This document shows positions 8,257 through 16,731 of a stretch of 64,000 bases of DNA, piece after piece. Under the pieces are notes generated by a model. That model ran no database searches, was not told the origin of the DNA, and worked only from the letters and a program-made list of their open reading frames with translations. Source of the DNA: CBDBZL01 sp965213545. GTDB lineage: Bacteria; Pseudomonadota; Alphaproteobacteria; Sphingomonadales; Sphingomonadaceae. The DNA is taken from the NCBI GenBank assembly GCA_965213545.1, contig CBDBZL010000002.1, positions 558,001 to 622,000 on the forward strand. Direction: 5' to 3'. The position numbers and the translations under genes are program-made. The first letter of the stretch is position 1. Each line of letters opens with the position of its first letter.

Positions 8257-9582
8257 TCACAAATATCGCGGCAAGGCATGCATGCGCGGCTCGTATAGCA
8301 ACCGGACGAGACGGCTCAGCGCCTGCACCCTCTCGCGCGCCAGGCCGATCGCGCGGGCTCGCAGCAACGCGGTTTCGTATTCGCCATGGCGGGCTTCACC
8401 CCAAGCCAGGTCGCGCATCGTCGCCGCGCGCAGCGAGGTCGCGGAGCCGAACGGCGTATCGGGTATATCGCTGGCGACCGATGTCGCGGTCTCCAGGTCG
8501 CCGGTGAAGGCCGCCGAGCCGGCGATCTCGTAAAGCGAGAAACTGCGCATGGTCTCGGATGGTTCTGTCCGGGCGATCTCGCGCGCCTGCGGCAGAAGTT
8601 CGCGCGCCTCTTGCTCCAGACCCGCGTCGGCCATGCCGGTGGCCACCCGGCTCAAGGCACGCGCCTGTTGCTGTGGCCCCTCGGCGGTCCTGGCGAGCCG
8701 AGCGGCCTCGGCGAACAGCCGCAGCGCGCGCGCCGGATCGCCGCCCTCCGCCCAGGCAATGGCGATATCGCGAAGCGCGCCGGCGGCAAAGTAGCCATCG
8801 GTCTCGTCACCCACACGCTGCTGCGCTTCTTCGAGCAGCTCGCGTGCAAGCCTGGCGCGCCCGGCGGCGAAAGCATGCCGCGCCACCTCGGCGCGGGCGA
8901 CCGAACCGTAATACGCCATTCCCATCGTGCCCGCCCCGATTGCCCGGCGCGCCATGTCGAAGTCCGCGCGTTCGCCGGCATAATCGGCAATCTCACGATA
9001 GGTGCGGGCCTTGTAAGCGGCGAGCGTGTCGTCATTCTGGGGAAGCGCCGCGGCTTGCTCCAGTGCGCGCTCGTAAGCCCCTTGCGCCGCCGGCAAAGCT
9101 GCCAGTGACGCATGTGCATCGGCAGCACGCGCCGGATCTTCCAGCGCGCGTGCCACCGCGTTCGCCGCGCCCGCAAAGCGCGCCAACTGCTCGACGCTGC
9201 CGATCTGGGCTGCCGTCGTGCTGGTCTGCGTGAGGGCAGCCAGCCGGGCGGCGGGCTCGGCAATGCCGGCGGACGCATCGAACGCTGCATCGAGCACGTC
9301 CCTCGCCTCCTCGCCCTCGCCTGCCGCGGCCAGGGCCAGCGCATATTCGCCTGCGGCCGAGACCCAGCTTGCCGGCTGCTCGATCTCCGCAAGCGCGACT
9401 CGCGCCTCTGCCAGGAGCAGCGCTGCGCGGCTCTCGCGCTGCGCCCGGTCGATAGCCTCCGAACCTGCCTGGGCGCCCGGCATCGTCTGCTGGGGGACGC
9501 AGGCGGATGAAGCCGCAAGCGCCACGCAAGCCAGCATCGCCCTTGCGCTGAGCGAGCGCATGCCCGGTTCGCCGCGTCTCAT
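8257..9582 (-). CDS. helical-repeat (TPR-like) lipoprotein
   Basis: The protein has 441 residues with a lipobox ending ASSAC near residue 27. The rest is an alanine-rich set of degenerate helix-turn-helix repeats of the TPR or SEL1 kind, for example LAALPAAQGAYERALEQAA and ALRLFAEAARLARTAEG. ATG 9582 overlaps the stop of the CpcT-like gene by four bases (ATGA), which fixes the start and implies translational coupling. Longer frames upstream overlap that gene and are rejected. It is probably a periplasmic-facing scaffold. Function is inferred from fold type only. Confidence 0.7.
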   Translation of the reverse strand: MRRGEPGMRSLSARAMLACVALAASSACVPQQTMPGAQAGSEAIDRAQRESRAALLLAEARVALAEIEQPASWVSAAGEYALALAAAGEGEEARDVLDAAFDASAGIAEPAARLAALTQTSTTAAQIGSVEQLARFAGAANAVARALEDPARAADAHASLAALPAAQGAYERALEQAAALPQNDDTLAAYKARTYREIADYAGERADFDMARRAIGAGTMGMAYYGSVARAEVARHAFAAGRARLARELLEEAQQRVGDETDGYFAAGALRDIAIAWAEGGDPARALRLFAEAARLARTAEGPQQQARALSRVATGMADAGLEQEARELLPQAREIARTEPSETMRSFSLYEIAGSAAFTGDLETATSVASDIPDTPFGSATSLRAATMRDLAWGEARHGEYETALLRARAIGLARERVQALSRLVRLLYEPRMHALPRYL

Positions 9583-10325
9583 TCGATTCGATCGAGTTCG
9601 TGGTAGGTGAAATCGCCGGCGATCGAGACGGGCTCGTCGGTATCGAGCCGGGCGATCTTGTCGCGGAACCAGAAGCTGTCGGGACCAAGCAGGACCTGGT
9701 AGCTGAAATAGTTGTCGCCGAACGCGCAATCCTTGTCCTGCATCGCCAGGTGGTATTTGCCCCCCTGCCGCGCCATGACCAGATCACAGTTGTGCCCGAA
9801 AGTGCTCATCTGTTCCGGAGTGAGGCCGGCGAGCAGTGCGGGATTGCGCCAGGCGCCGAGATACTTCTCCTTATCATCGAAGGTCCACAGGCTGACGCGC
9901 AGCTGGTCGCCCTGTTCGTCCAGCGTCAGGCTGTAGATCCGCTGCCGGAAGATATTGCCCGGATCGCCGTGCTTGGTTTCCTCGACATAGAGCACGTTCT
10001 CGCCGAAGGCGGGCAAGTCGACCGCGCGGTAGTGCGAGGTAACCGCGATATGACCGCCCTTCCCGCTGTCATCCGCCCGCCAGACCGGCTTGCCTTCGGC
10101 CTCGAGCCGGGCGATCTGGCGATCATTGTGATAGTCGCCGGGCCACCAGTCCATGATCCGGTCCAGATCGGCCCTGGTCGCCCGCTGCGCATCGGCCATG
10201 GACACCTGCGAGGCGATATCGGAACGCGGCTGCATGTCCGCACCCGGAACACACGCGCCGCTCGCCAGCAGCATCGCCAGCATTCCCCAACGTTTCGTTC
10301 GCGCCGCCAAACCTCTCACCATCAT
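9579..10325 (-). CDS. CpcT/CpeT-like lipoprotein
   Basis: The protein has 248 residues with a lipobox LLASGAC near residue 25. The mature part resembles the CpcT/CpeT family, known in cyanobacteria as lyases that attach bilins to phycobiliproteins. It shows the WWPGDYHNDRQ opening, the IFRQRIYSL strand, an EKYLGAWRNP segment, a paired HNCDLV and DKDCAF, and FWFRDKIARLD. Phycobiliproteins are absent from this kind of organism, so a different ligand is likely. The gene is 11 bases after the amine oxidase gene and overlaps the next gene by four bases. Family match is by eye, and biochemical role is unknown. Confidence 0.7.
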   Translation of the reverse strand: MMVRGLAARTKRWGMLAMLLASGACVPGADMQPRSDIASQVSMADAQRATRADLDRIMDWWPGDYHNDRQIARLEAEGKPVWRADDSGKGGHIAVTSHYRAVDLPAFGENVLYVEETKHGDPGNIFRQRIYSLTLDEQGDQLRVSLWTFDDKEKYLGAWRNPALLAGLTPEQMSTFGHNCDLVMARQGGKYHLAMQDKDCAFGDNYFSYQVLLGPDSFWFRDKIARLDTDEPVSIAGDFTYHELDRIE

Positions 10326-10336
10326 TCTCCCGTTGT

Positions 10337-11839
10337 TCAGCCGGCCAAGGTTTCGGCCACCTCGAAAGCGGCGCGCTCTCCTGATTCCATCGCCCCTTCC
10401 ATTCCCCGCGCCGCCTGCGCGGTATGTTCACCGGCAAAATGGATCGAGCCTGCGGGCAGCGCCATCTGCCTGCCGTAGGAAGTGAGCTGACCTGGCTTCC
10501 AGGCCGCGTAGGCACCTCCTGCGAAAGGGTCACACTGCCAGGACCAGCTGGTCACGTAATTTAGCGCGCCTCGCGTGCTGGGGCGCAGCTTGGCGAGATA
10601 GGACCGAACCGTGCCATCCGCCGCCTCGGAGCCCAGCCGGTCAAGATGGTTCGCCGTCCGGTCGTTCGCAAAGGCGATGAAGCTGGTAATCTCCTGCGGA
10701 TCATCGACATTGTTGCGCAGCGCCATGAACCGCCCGATCGGCCCGTCGCTCCAGATCGACGGGGGCAGCCCGTCCTCCTCCCAGAAGCGCCGCGTGGGGA
10801 CGTAGTGCAGATGCGTCACATTGGTATAGCCCAGCGTGCGGATGGCGCGGGCCTGCGGCTCCGAAAGCGGCGCGTCCAGAGCGATCAGGTTGAGCGCCGA
10901 AAACGGCACGGTGATGATGGCGCGCCGGGCCCTGGCGACGCGGCCATCGTCCAGATGCACCTCGGCGCCCTCATCGGTGTTCCTGATGGCGACCACCTTG
11001 CTGTTGAGGTGGATATCGCTCGTCAGCGCCTTGGCCATCGCTTCGGGCAGGCGCTGGTTTCCGCCTACCACCGCGAAGGGCGAACCCGGCAGGCTGCCGC
11101 CGCTATTCTGCTGCCCGAAGGCGATGATGTTATAGAACATCAGCAAGGACAGGCCATAAGGCCCGCTCTCATCGCCATAGGACATGTTGGTGCCGGCGAA
11201 GAGCTCCATCGCTTCGCGCGAATAGCCCTGCTCCAGGAAGTATTCGGCCACCGACTTGTCCGCCGAAGCATGCACCGGGTCGAGGAATTCGGCCGGGTCG
11301 CGCAACATGTTGTCACGCGCGTAACTTGCATATTGTATCTGCCAGGGCAGCTTGTCGCGCAGTTCGGCGGGAAAAGGATTGGCCGGATGCCGGGGCCAGT
11401 CGGCCGGCAGGATCGGCTGCCCACCAATATCGAGCATGGTGGTCGCAGCATCGGGCACGGTGCGCTCGCGCTCGCTCCGGCGCGCCAGGTTCAGACGATC
11501 CATGGCACCCAGGATGCGGCCATAGCTCGAGCCGATGCCGCTGCCGCCGGCCTCCGGCGCGCCGGGCACTTCGTCCATCGTGTAGAGCCGCCCGCCGACC
11601 CTGTCCCGCCCCTCGATGACGGTGACACCGTAGCCCATTTCCTCGAGCAGCTGGGCGGCATTGAGGCCCGACAGTCCCGCTCCGATGACGATGACATCGC
11701 TCGGCTTGATCGGCGCACCGGGTTCGCCCGCCTTTTCGATTGTGTCTTGCTGCGAACACCCGCTCGCGCCCAGCATGGCCAGGCCCGCGGCCCCCGCCGC
11801 GGTGGCGGTCATTAGCGTGCGGCGATCAATACCGCTCAC
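10337..11839 (-). CDS. Tat-exported flavin amine oxidase, lipoprotein
   Basis: The protein has 500 residues. DRRTLMTATAAGAAGLAML at residues 5-23 is a twin-arginine signal, followed by GASGC, a lipobox with Cys28. The FAD-binding motif VIGAGLSGLNAA is at about 51-62, with the RVGGRLYT element behind it. The C-terminal SIHFAGEHTA motif is typical of monoamine-oxidase-like enzymes. Folding with FAD in the cytoplasm fits Tat export. GTG 11839 is chosen because it overlaps the upstream stop as GTGA; the frame continues further upstream without the Tat motif near its start. Substrate unknown; it lies between two CpcT-like genes. Confidence 0.85.
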   Translation of the reverse strand: MSGIDRRTLMTATAAGAAGLAMLGASGCSQQDTIEKAGEPGAPIKPSDVIVIGAGLSGLNAAQLLEEMGYGVTVIEGRDRVGGRLYTMDEVPGAPEAGGSGIGSSYGRILGAMDRLNLARRSERERTVPDAATTMLDIGGQPILPADWPRHPANPFPAELRDKLPWQIQYASYARDNMLRDPAEFLDPVHASADKSVAEYFLEQGYSREAMELFAGTNMSYGDESGPYGLSLLMFYNIIAFGQQNSGGSLPGSPFAVVGGNQRLPEAMAKALTSDIHLNSKVVAIRNTDEGAEVHLDDGRVARARRAIITVPFSALNLIALDAPLSEPQARAIRTLGYTNVTHLHYVPTRRFWEEDGLPPSIWSDGPIGRFMALRNNVDDPQEITSFIAFANDRTANHLDRLGSEAADGTVRSYLAKLRPSTRGALNYVTSWSWQCDPFAGGAYAAWKPGQLTSYGRQMALPAGSIHFAGEHTAQAARGMEGAMESGERAAFEVAETLAG

Positions 11840-12798
11840 CCGGTCGGTTCCTCGCGAAAATAGGGCAGCACATCCTCGTTCGACAGTGTAAAGCAATTCA
11901 CCAGCATGGATTTCAAGTTGATGCCGATGCGCGTCGCGTCGGGAACGGTCCAGCCATAGGCCACCTCGGTGACCTCGCCGTCCTCGCGCGTGTCTATATA
12001 AAGCACCATCGAGTGGCGGGTGAAGGTCCCTTGCAAGTTGTTCATCGGCCAGCGCACGACCTGCAACCGCAGCCCGACTTCGCCGCCATCCTCCAGTTCC
12101 ACCCAGCCCTGTCCCCCGGCGTCGTGGATATCGGCGATCTCGTAGCGGCGATAGGGAATGTCGCGTCCGCCGCCAACGCCCGGCACGTCGATATAGCATG
12201 AAAAGTCACGGGCTCGATCGAGCTCAAGATAGTCGTCGCTCCCGGGCCGGACGAGCCACAGCCCTTCGGGTGCGAGGATCATCTCACCGGGAACGATCTC
12301 CCCGCCCGGCGCAGTGCACTCCCCCCCCTCGCTGCGCGCGCGGAACTGAGCCGCCTCGCGCCGCCACAGCAGGTCGCAGCCTTCGAGGTAACGCGCACCG
12401 GCCAGCGCGCCGCCGACGCCCGGGCTTTGATAGAGCAGCATGCGCGTGACGCTCGGATCGGTGTCGGCTCGGAGCACGAGCAGCAGCTCGGCCATGCTGC
12501 CGTCACCCTCCGCCAGACCGAGCCGGAATACCCGATCCTCGGTGCTTGCGAGCGGATCGGCAGCGATGCGCGCATGCATCCGCGGCCGGGCATCGGGCTC
12601 TGAAAGCGACAGGCGACGGTCGAAATAGACCTGGTTGCGGTTGTCATAGCGGCCGGGCAAGAGCTCGGCGATGATCTGGGCGTTGCGCTCGGCCGGCGTG
12701 CCGTCCTGTCCCTGCGACCACGCGGGTGCCAGCGCAGCCAGGCTTAGCACGAGCGCCGCACCGGCATATGCTGCACGATACCGCCGCGGCACGGTCAC
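11836..12798 (-). CDS. CpcT/CpeT-like secreted protein
   Basis: The protein has about 320 residues with a Sec signal peptide (LVLSLAALAPAWSQ). The N-terminal half repeats the CpcT-type features of the other copy: LLPGRYDNRNQVYFD, RVFRLGL, a MLLYQSPG segment, and the paired YLEGCDLLWRR and GGECTAPG. It also has a C-terminal extension with DFSCYIDVPGV and SMLVNCFTLSNED. ATG is missing; GTG 12798 follows AAGGG and is preferred, with GTG 12792 possible. The stop overlaps the amine oxidase start (GTGA). The receptor gene ends 37 bases upstream. A bilin or tetrapyrrole-like ligand is speculation from family name. Confidence 0.65.
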   Translation of the reverse strand: MTVPRRYRAAYAGAALVLSLAALAPAWSQGQDGTPAERNAQIIAELLPGRYDNRNQVYFDRRLSLSEPDARPRMHARIAADPLASTEDRVFRLGLAEGDGSMAELLLVLRADTDPSVTRMLLYQSPGVGGALAGARYLEGCDLLWRREAAQFRARSEGGECTAPGGEIVPGEMILAPEGLWLVRPGSDDYLELDRARDFSCYIDVPGVGGGRDIPYRRYEIADIHDAGGQGWVELEDGGEVGLRLQVVRWPMNNLQGTFTRHSMVLYIDTREDGEVTEVAYGWTVPDATRIGINLKSMLVNCFTLSNEDVLPYFREEPTG

Positions 12799-12835
12799 GT
12801 TGCCCTTACGCGAGGTGCGACCGGGCCGCGTCGCA

Positions 12836-15196
12836 CTAGAAGTCGCCGCTGACGCGCACGCCGAACTGGCGCTTGTCACGCAGGCCGATCTGATAGCCGA
12901 AGGTGCTGAAATCGAACTGCGGGGTCGCGAAGGTCAGGTCGCGGAAGCGGTTGATGCCGGTCGGGTGATCGGCCTCTGTCAGATTGGTGAAGAACGCCTC
13001 GAACCGCAGGCTTTCGGTGTTCAGCCCGGCCCGCAAATTGATCTGCCAGCCCTCTTCGATGGTCGTCAGGTTGACCTCGTCGGCGAACCGCTGGCCGGTG
13101 TAGAAAGCATCGGCGCGGCCGAACCAGCCCAGCGTCGCACTAAGGTCCCCCTCGGCGGCGACGAAGGCCGATCCGCTCCATTCGGGGAAGCGAGGGGTGC
13201 GCGTTCCCGAGGCATCTGGCGTGCCGAACACCTCGTTATAGACACTGGTCTCAAAATCCTTCACGATGGCATCGACATAGGCCACGGTTCCACCCAGCGT
13301 AAGCCCCGGAAATATCTCGTAGTTTCCCTGCGCCTCAACGCCCTTGATCTCGGTCTGGCCGATGTTGAGGAAGTAGTTGACCTGCTGCGTACCGCTGGCA
13401 CTCGTGGTGCTGGCGACCCGATCCACCCGGCGCACGGCCTGGCCGATCCGGTCCATGTAGAATGCGGCAACAGCAAGCGATCCGCGCAGACCGAATGCGT
13501 GTTTGAGGCCGATCTCGTAGCTCTTGAGGTTCTCCTCATCAAAGGTCTCGTCGGCAGCCGGCTCGAGGATGGCCAGCTCGGCTCGTTGGGCTGGCGTCAA
13601 TCCGCGCACGTTGGTGTTGAAGCCGCCGGGAAGATTGCCTTCCGAATAGCTGGCGTAGATCAGCGTGTCGGGCGTTGGCTGAACATCAATAATGAAACGC
13701 GGCAGGAAACTCCTGAACTTGCCGCGTTCGCTGGCCCTGTTGTCGGTGATGTCATCGTCCTCCGCCACCTGATCGACCTGGTAGCGGCCTTCCGCGGTGA
13801 TCGAGAGCCAGTCGGTCACATCGGCGATCACCGATGCGAAGACGCCGAAGGTCTCGATGTTCTCCTCGGCCGGCTCGCCTGCACCGAACGAGGTGATCCT
13901 GGATGCCGGAGGGATTGGTGGAACGATGAATTCACCATTATTGGTGAAGCGCTGATCGAAGTAATTTCCGCCGAAGGACCATGACACGCGGTCATCAAGG
14001 AAGGTGCTGGAAATACGGATTTCCTGGCTGATGTCGCGGAACTGCCGGCCGGAATAGGAAAGAAACGCGTTGTCCGAGGAATCGTCGGCATCGCGCAGCA
14101 GATCCACCTCATCGTAGTTGAGGCCGGTCAACCAGCTCAATTCTATGTCGCTTTGCGGCAGGCGCGTGTTGAACGCCGCGCTTATCCGCAGGCTGCGGCG
14201 CTCAAGGCCCAGCCCGTCGAGCGGATTGTCGTTGAGCTGGAACAGGCCCTGGTAGAAATCGATGACGGCATCCGATAGGTTGGTGTTCAGCCCCGGCTGC
14301 GGCGTCGGCACATCGCCGCAGACCGTCCGGTCGGTGCCGCCAAAAGGCCCGCAATTGTGGAAGTTCTTGCCCACGAAGCTGTAGGCGGGCGCATCATCGT
14401 CATTCTCGAAATAGTTGATCCGCAGCGTGGCGTCGAAGTCGGGCGAAGGCTCTGCATAAAGCGTGCCGGTGACCGACCAGGTGCGCTCGCGGCCCAGCTT
14501 GCTGCCATCCAGATTGTTCTCGTAATGCCCGCCCTCGTCGGACCAGAACCCGCTGACCCGCGCCCGAAGCGCATCACCGATAATCGGCGCCTCGAGCGCT
14601 AGGCTGGCCGAATATTCGTCGCGCGTCGCCACCCGGGCCGAGAACTCGCCGCCCGGCTCGGTGCCTGGAACCTTGCTGATGTAATTCACCGCGCCGCCGA
14701 ATGTATTGCGGCCGAACAACGCCGATTGCGGTCCCTTGATCACTTCCACCCGGGCAACGTCGCTCAGGTTCAGACCCAGCGCGCCGTTGGCGACGTAAAT
14801 TCCGTCGACGAAAATCGACGCGGTTTGGCGGGTCGGGGCAATCGAGTTGATGCCAATCCCGCGAAACTGGGGCGAGCTGTCGAACCGCCCCGGAATGCCC
14901 TGGAAGGGCTCGAAGATGAAGCCCGGCGTCACTGCGGGAAGGTCGCGGATATTCTCCAGCCCCAGCGCTTCGATCGCCTCCTCATCGAAGGCGGTCACCG
15001 CGATGGGTGTCTCGAGCAGCGATTCCTCGCGCTTGCGTGCGGTAACGATAATGGTCCCGCTCGGAACGCCGGTGGCGCGGGCCACTTGCTCGGTATCACC
15101 GGTGCCCTGCGACTGGGCCTGGGCTTGCGCCGGGCTTCCCACGAACGGGAGCGAAAGCACGAGGACGCTAACAGAAGCCGTGAGAGCCGAACGCAT
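12836..15196 (-). CDS. TonB-dependent outer-membrane receptor
   Basis: The protein has 786 residues. A signal peptide (VLVLSLPFVGSPAQAQA) leads into the TonB-box region IIVTARKREESLLETPIAV. A plug domain follows with VEVIKGPQSALFGRNTFGG, then a 22-strand type barrel ending in an aromatic residue (VRVSGDF), as needed for barrel assembly. ATG 15196 follows GGAGG at nine bases. Such receptors import large or scarce molecules using the proton motive force. It heads a same-strand series of exported proteins, so those probably process its cargo. A palindromic site at 15278-15306 lies directly upstream and suggests IclR control. Confidence 0.9.
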   Translation of the reverse strand: MRSALTASVSVLVLSLPFVGSPAQAQAQSQGTGDTEQVARATGVPSGTIIVTARKREESLLETPIAVTAFDEEAIEALGLENIRDLPAVTPGFIFEPFQGIPGRFDSSPQFRGIGINSIAPTRQTASIFVDGIYVANGALGLNLSDVARVEVIKGPQSALFGRNTFGGAVNYISKVPGTEPGGEFSARVATRDEYSASLALEAPIIGDALRARVSGFWSDEGGHYENNLDGSKLGRERTWSVTGTLYAEPSPDFDATLRINYFENDDDAPAYSFVGKNFHNCGPFGGTDRTVCGDVPTPQPGLNTNLSDAVIDFYQGLFQLNDNPLDGLGLERRSLRISAAFNTRLPQSDIELSWLTGLNYDEVDLLRDADDSSDNAFLSYSGRQFRDISQEIRISSTFLDDRVSWSFGGNYFDQRFTNNGEFIVPPIPPASRITSFGAGEPAEENIETFGVFASVIADVTDWLSITAEGRYQVDQVAEDDDITDNRASERGKFRSFLPRFIIDVQPTPDTLIYASYSEGNLPGGFNTNVRGLTPAQRAELAILEPAADETFDEENLKSYEIGLKHAFGLRGSLAVAAFYMDRIGQAVRRVDRVASTTSASGTQQVNYFLNIGQTEIKGVEAQGNYEIFPGLTLGGTVAYVDAIVKDFETSVYNEVFGTPDASGTRTPRFPEWSGSAFVAAEGDLSATLGWFGRADAFYTGQRFADEVNLTTIEEGWQINLRAGLNTESLRFEAFFTNLTEADHPTGINRFRDLTFATPQFDFSTFGYQIGLRDKRQFGVRVSGDF

Positions 15197-15277
15197 CGAT
15201 AATATCCTCCCTTGCGGTTTTTTCCCGCCTGGTTTCGGAAAATGACCGGAACCCAACCGCAAGTCAACTTCGGCGAA

Positions 15278-15306
15278 CATATTTGTAGAGCGGATACACA
15301 AATATG
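15278..15306. promoter_or_regulatory. inverted repeat, probable IclR operator
   Basis: The arms CATATTTGT (15278-15286) and ACAAATATG (15298-15306) are exact reverse complements around an 11-base spacer. The site lies between the IclR stop and the receptor start, where the receptor promoter should be. A related sequence lies upstream of the IclR gene at 16135-16159. Assignment to the adjacent regulator is inference. Confidence 0.6.
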
Positions 15307-15320
15307 TATGGGTAGCGCCT

Positions 15321-16085
15321 CTATCGAACGGGGTAGATCGTCGCAATCGCATGCTTGGAGAGAAGCGTGCGGACGGTCTGCTCGTAGTCGGCCCTGTTGG
15401 TCTCGATCCGATGGCTTGGCCCGGCGACACCCACAACGAGGAGGTCGTCCGATGTCTTGGCCCGGACAGGCACGCAGACCGCCCCGATCCCCTCGACCAG
15501 CAGATCGCACCGGGTCACGATGCCGCTCGCCTCGAGCTCGGCAAGGATCGCATCGATCTCTTCGTGGTCGGGACCGGGCGATGCGTCCGCCATCTCCGCC
15601 GCGCTGCGCTGGAGCAGAGCGATGCGCTCCTGCTGGCCGAGCAGGCACAGCGAAACGATCCCGGTAAGCGAGCGATTGACCGGCATTGTCGCGCCGATCT
15701 TCACACTCACCCCCACGGTGTGTCGGTTTTCCAGCCCATGCAGGAACCGCACCTTGGTCCCCGTGCGGCGGCTGATATTGATCGTCTCGCCGGTTGCCTG
15801 GTTCAGTTCGGCGACCAGATCGAGCAGGGCTTTCTCCCGCTCCAGGATATCGGGCACCCATTCGAGTATGGCAACGAGGTTGCGCGAGGGCAGGTATGTC
15901 CAGCTCGGACTGTCGAAGTCGACATAGCCCATCGCATGAATGCTCTTGAGCAAGGCATGGGCGCTCATCAGCGGGTATCCGAGCCGCTTCGCCACCTCCT
16001 TGGCGGCTAGCGGGCGTTGCTCGGCGGCAAAAAGTTCGAGGATCTCGAATACACGCCGAACCGACTTGATCGTCTGAAACGACAT
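15321..16085 (-). CDS. IclR family transcriptional regulator
   Basis: The protein has 254 residues. An N-terminal winged helix (residues 5-65) contains SVRRVFEILELFAAEQRPLAAKEVAKRLG. The C-terminal effector domain has the usual order of motifs, including ETINISRRTG and the closing IETNRADYEQTVRTLLSKH. IclR proteins usually control catabolic genes and sense a pathway compound. ATG 16085 is preferred over 16103, because AGGGGAG lies six bases before it. The gene points toward the receptor operon and away from the cytochrome c gene. Related palindromic sites on both sides suggest control of both directions plus itself. Confidence 0.88.
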   Translation of the reverse strand: MSFQTIKSVRRVFEILELFAAEQRPLAAKEVAKRLGYPLMSAHALLKSIHAMGYVDFDSPSWTYLPSRNLVAILEWVPDILEREKALLDLVAELNQATGETINISRRTGTKVRFLHGLENRHTVGVSVKIGATMPVNRSLTGIVSLCLLGQQERIALLQRSAAEMADASPGPDHEEIDAILAELEASGIVTRCDLLVEGIGAVCVPVRAKTSDDLLVVGVAGPSHRIETNRADYEQTVRTLLSKHAIATIYPVR

Positions 16086-16134
16086 TGCATTCTCCCCTGC
16101 CATAGCGACGCCATGCCGCGATCATCCGATAAAC

Positions 16135-16159
16135 ATTTGCGTATCGGGTCTGCGCATAT
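16135..16159. promoter_or_regulatory. candidate second IclR site
   Basis: The segment starting ATTTGCGTATCGG and ending CATATAT agrees with the site at 15281-15305 at about 15 of 25 positions, including ATTTG, CGG and ATAT at fixed spacing. It lies in the divergent promoter region between the IclR gene and the cytochrome c gene. The palindrome is weaker here. Confidence 0.4.
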
Positions 16160-16254
16160 ATTTACACCCCCCTATTGCCGGCGAGCGTGATCCTGGCTTC
16201 ATGGAAGCAAGCGGTGCCATCTGCCGACATTGCGGTGAGCGACTAGGGATATTT

Positions 16255-16731
16255 ATGCTGACAGCAAAAGCGGTTCTCGGGTGCGTCGTATTCGCCTGCG
16301 CGCTCGTCTCGTGCGACGATGCCCCCGTTGGCCAGCCCGGAAACTCGGGCATCGAACCCGTCGCCGGGGAACCTACCGCGAGCATTGACGCCGCCCCCGC
16401 GACTGCAGTTGCCGACCTGTCCCCCCTCGCTAAGGAAGGTGCGCGGCTCTACTTGCGATGCCGCTCGTGTCATTCGATCGAGCCGGATGGTCCCAATCTT
16501 GTCGGGCCCAACCTGCATGGCATCATCGGCGCGCCGATCGGCCGAGATGCCGAGTACGACTATTCGCCAGCGCTCGCCGGTGCGGACGGGAATTGGACCG
16601 CCGAACGACTGGATGCCTGGTTGGAGAAGCCGCGCGAGGTCTTTCCCGGAAACAAGATGGCTTTTCCCGGCCTCCCCGATCCACAACAGCGCGCGGCGCT
16701 GATCGCTTTCCTCGAAGAGGCAGGCCAGTGA
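16255..16731 (+). CDS. c-type cytochrome lipoprotein
   Basis: The protein has 158 residues with a lipobox ALVSC (Cys20) and a linker rich in Pro and Ala. A class I cytochrome c domain follows, with heme site CRSCH at residues 69-73. KMAFPG provides the likely distal Met135. NLHGIIG and PALAGADGNW are standard for soluble cytochrome c of this class. It should carry electrons at the periplasmic membrane face. ATG 16255 follows AGGGAT; an upstream in-frame ATG at 16201 lacks the signal peptide pattern. It overlaps the hydrolase gene (GTGA) and diverges from the IclR gene. Confidence 0.85.
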   Translation: MLTAKAVLGCVVFACALVSCDDAPVGQPGNSGIEPVAGEPTASIDAAPATAVADLSPLAKEGARLYLRCRSCHSIEPDGPNLVGPNLHGIIGAPIGRDAEYDYSPALAGADGNWTAERLDAWLEKPREVFPGNKMAFPGLPDPQQRAALIAFLEEAGQ

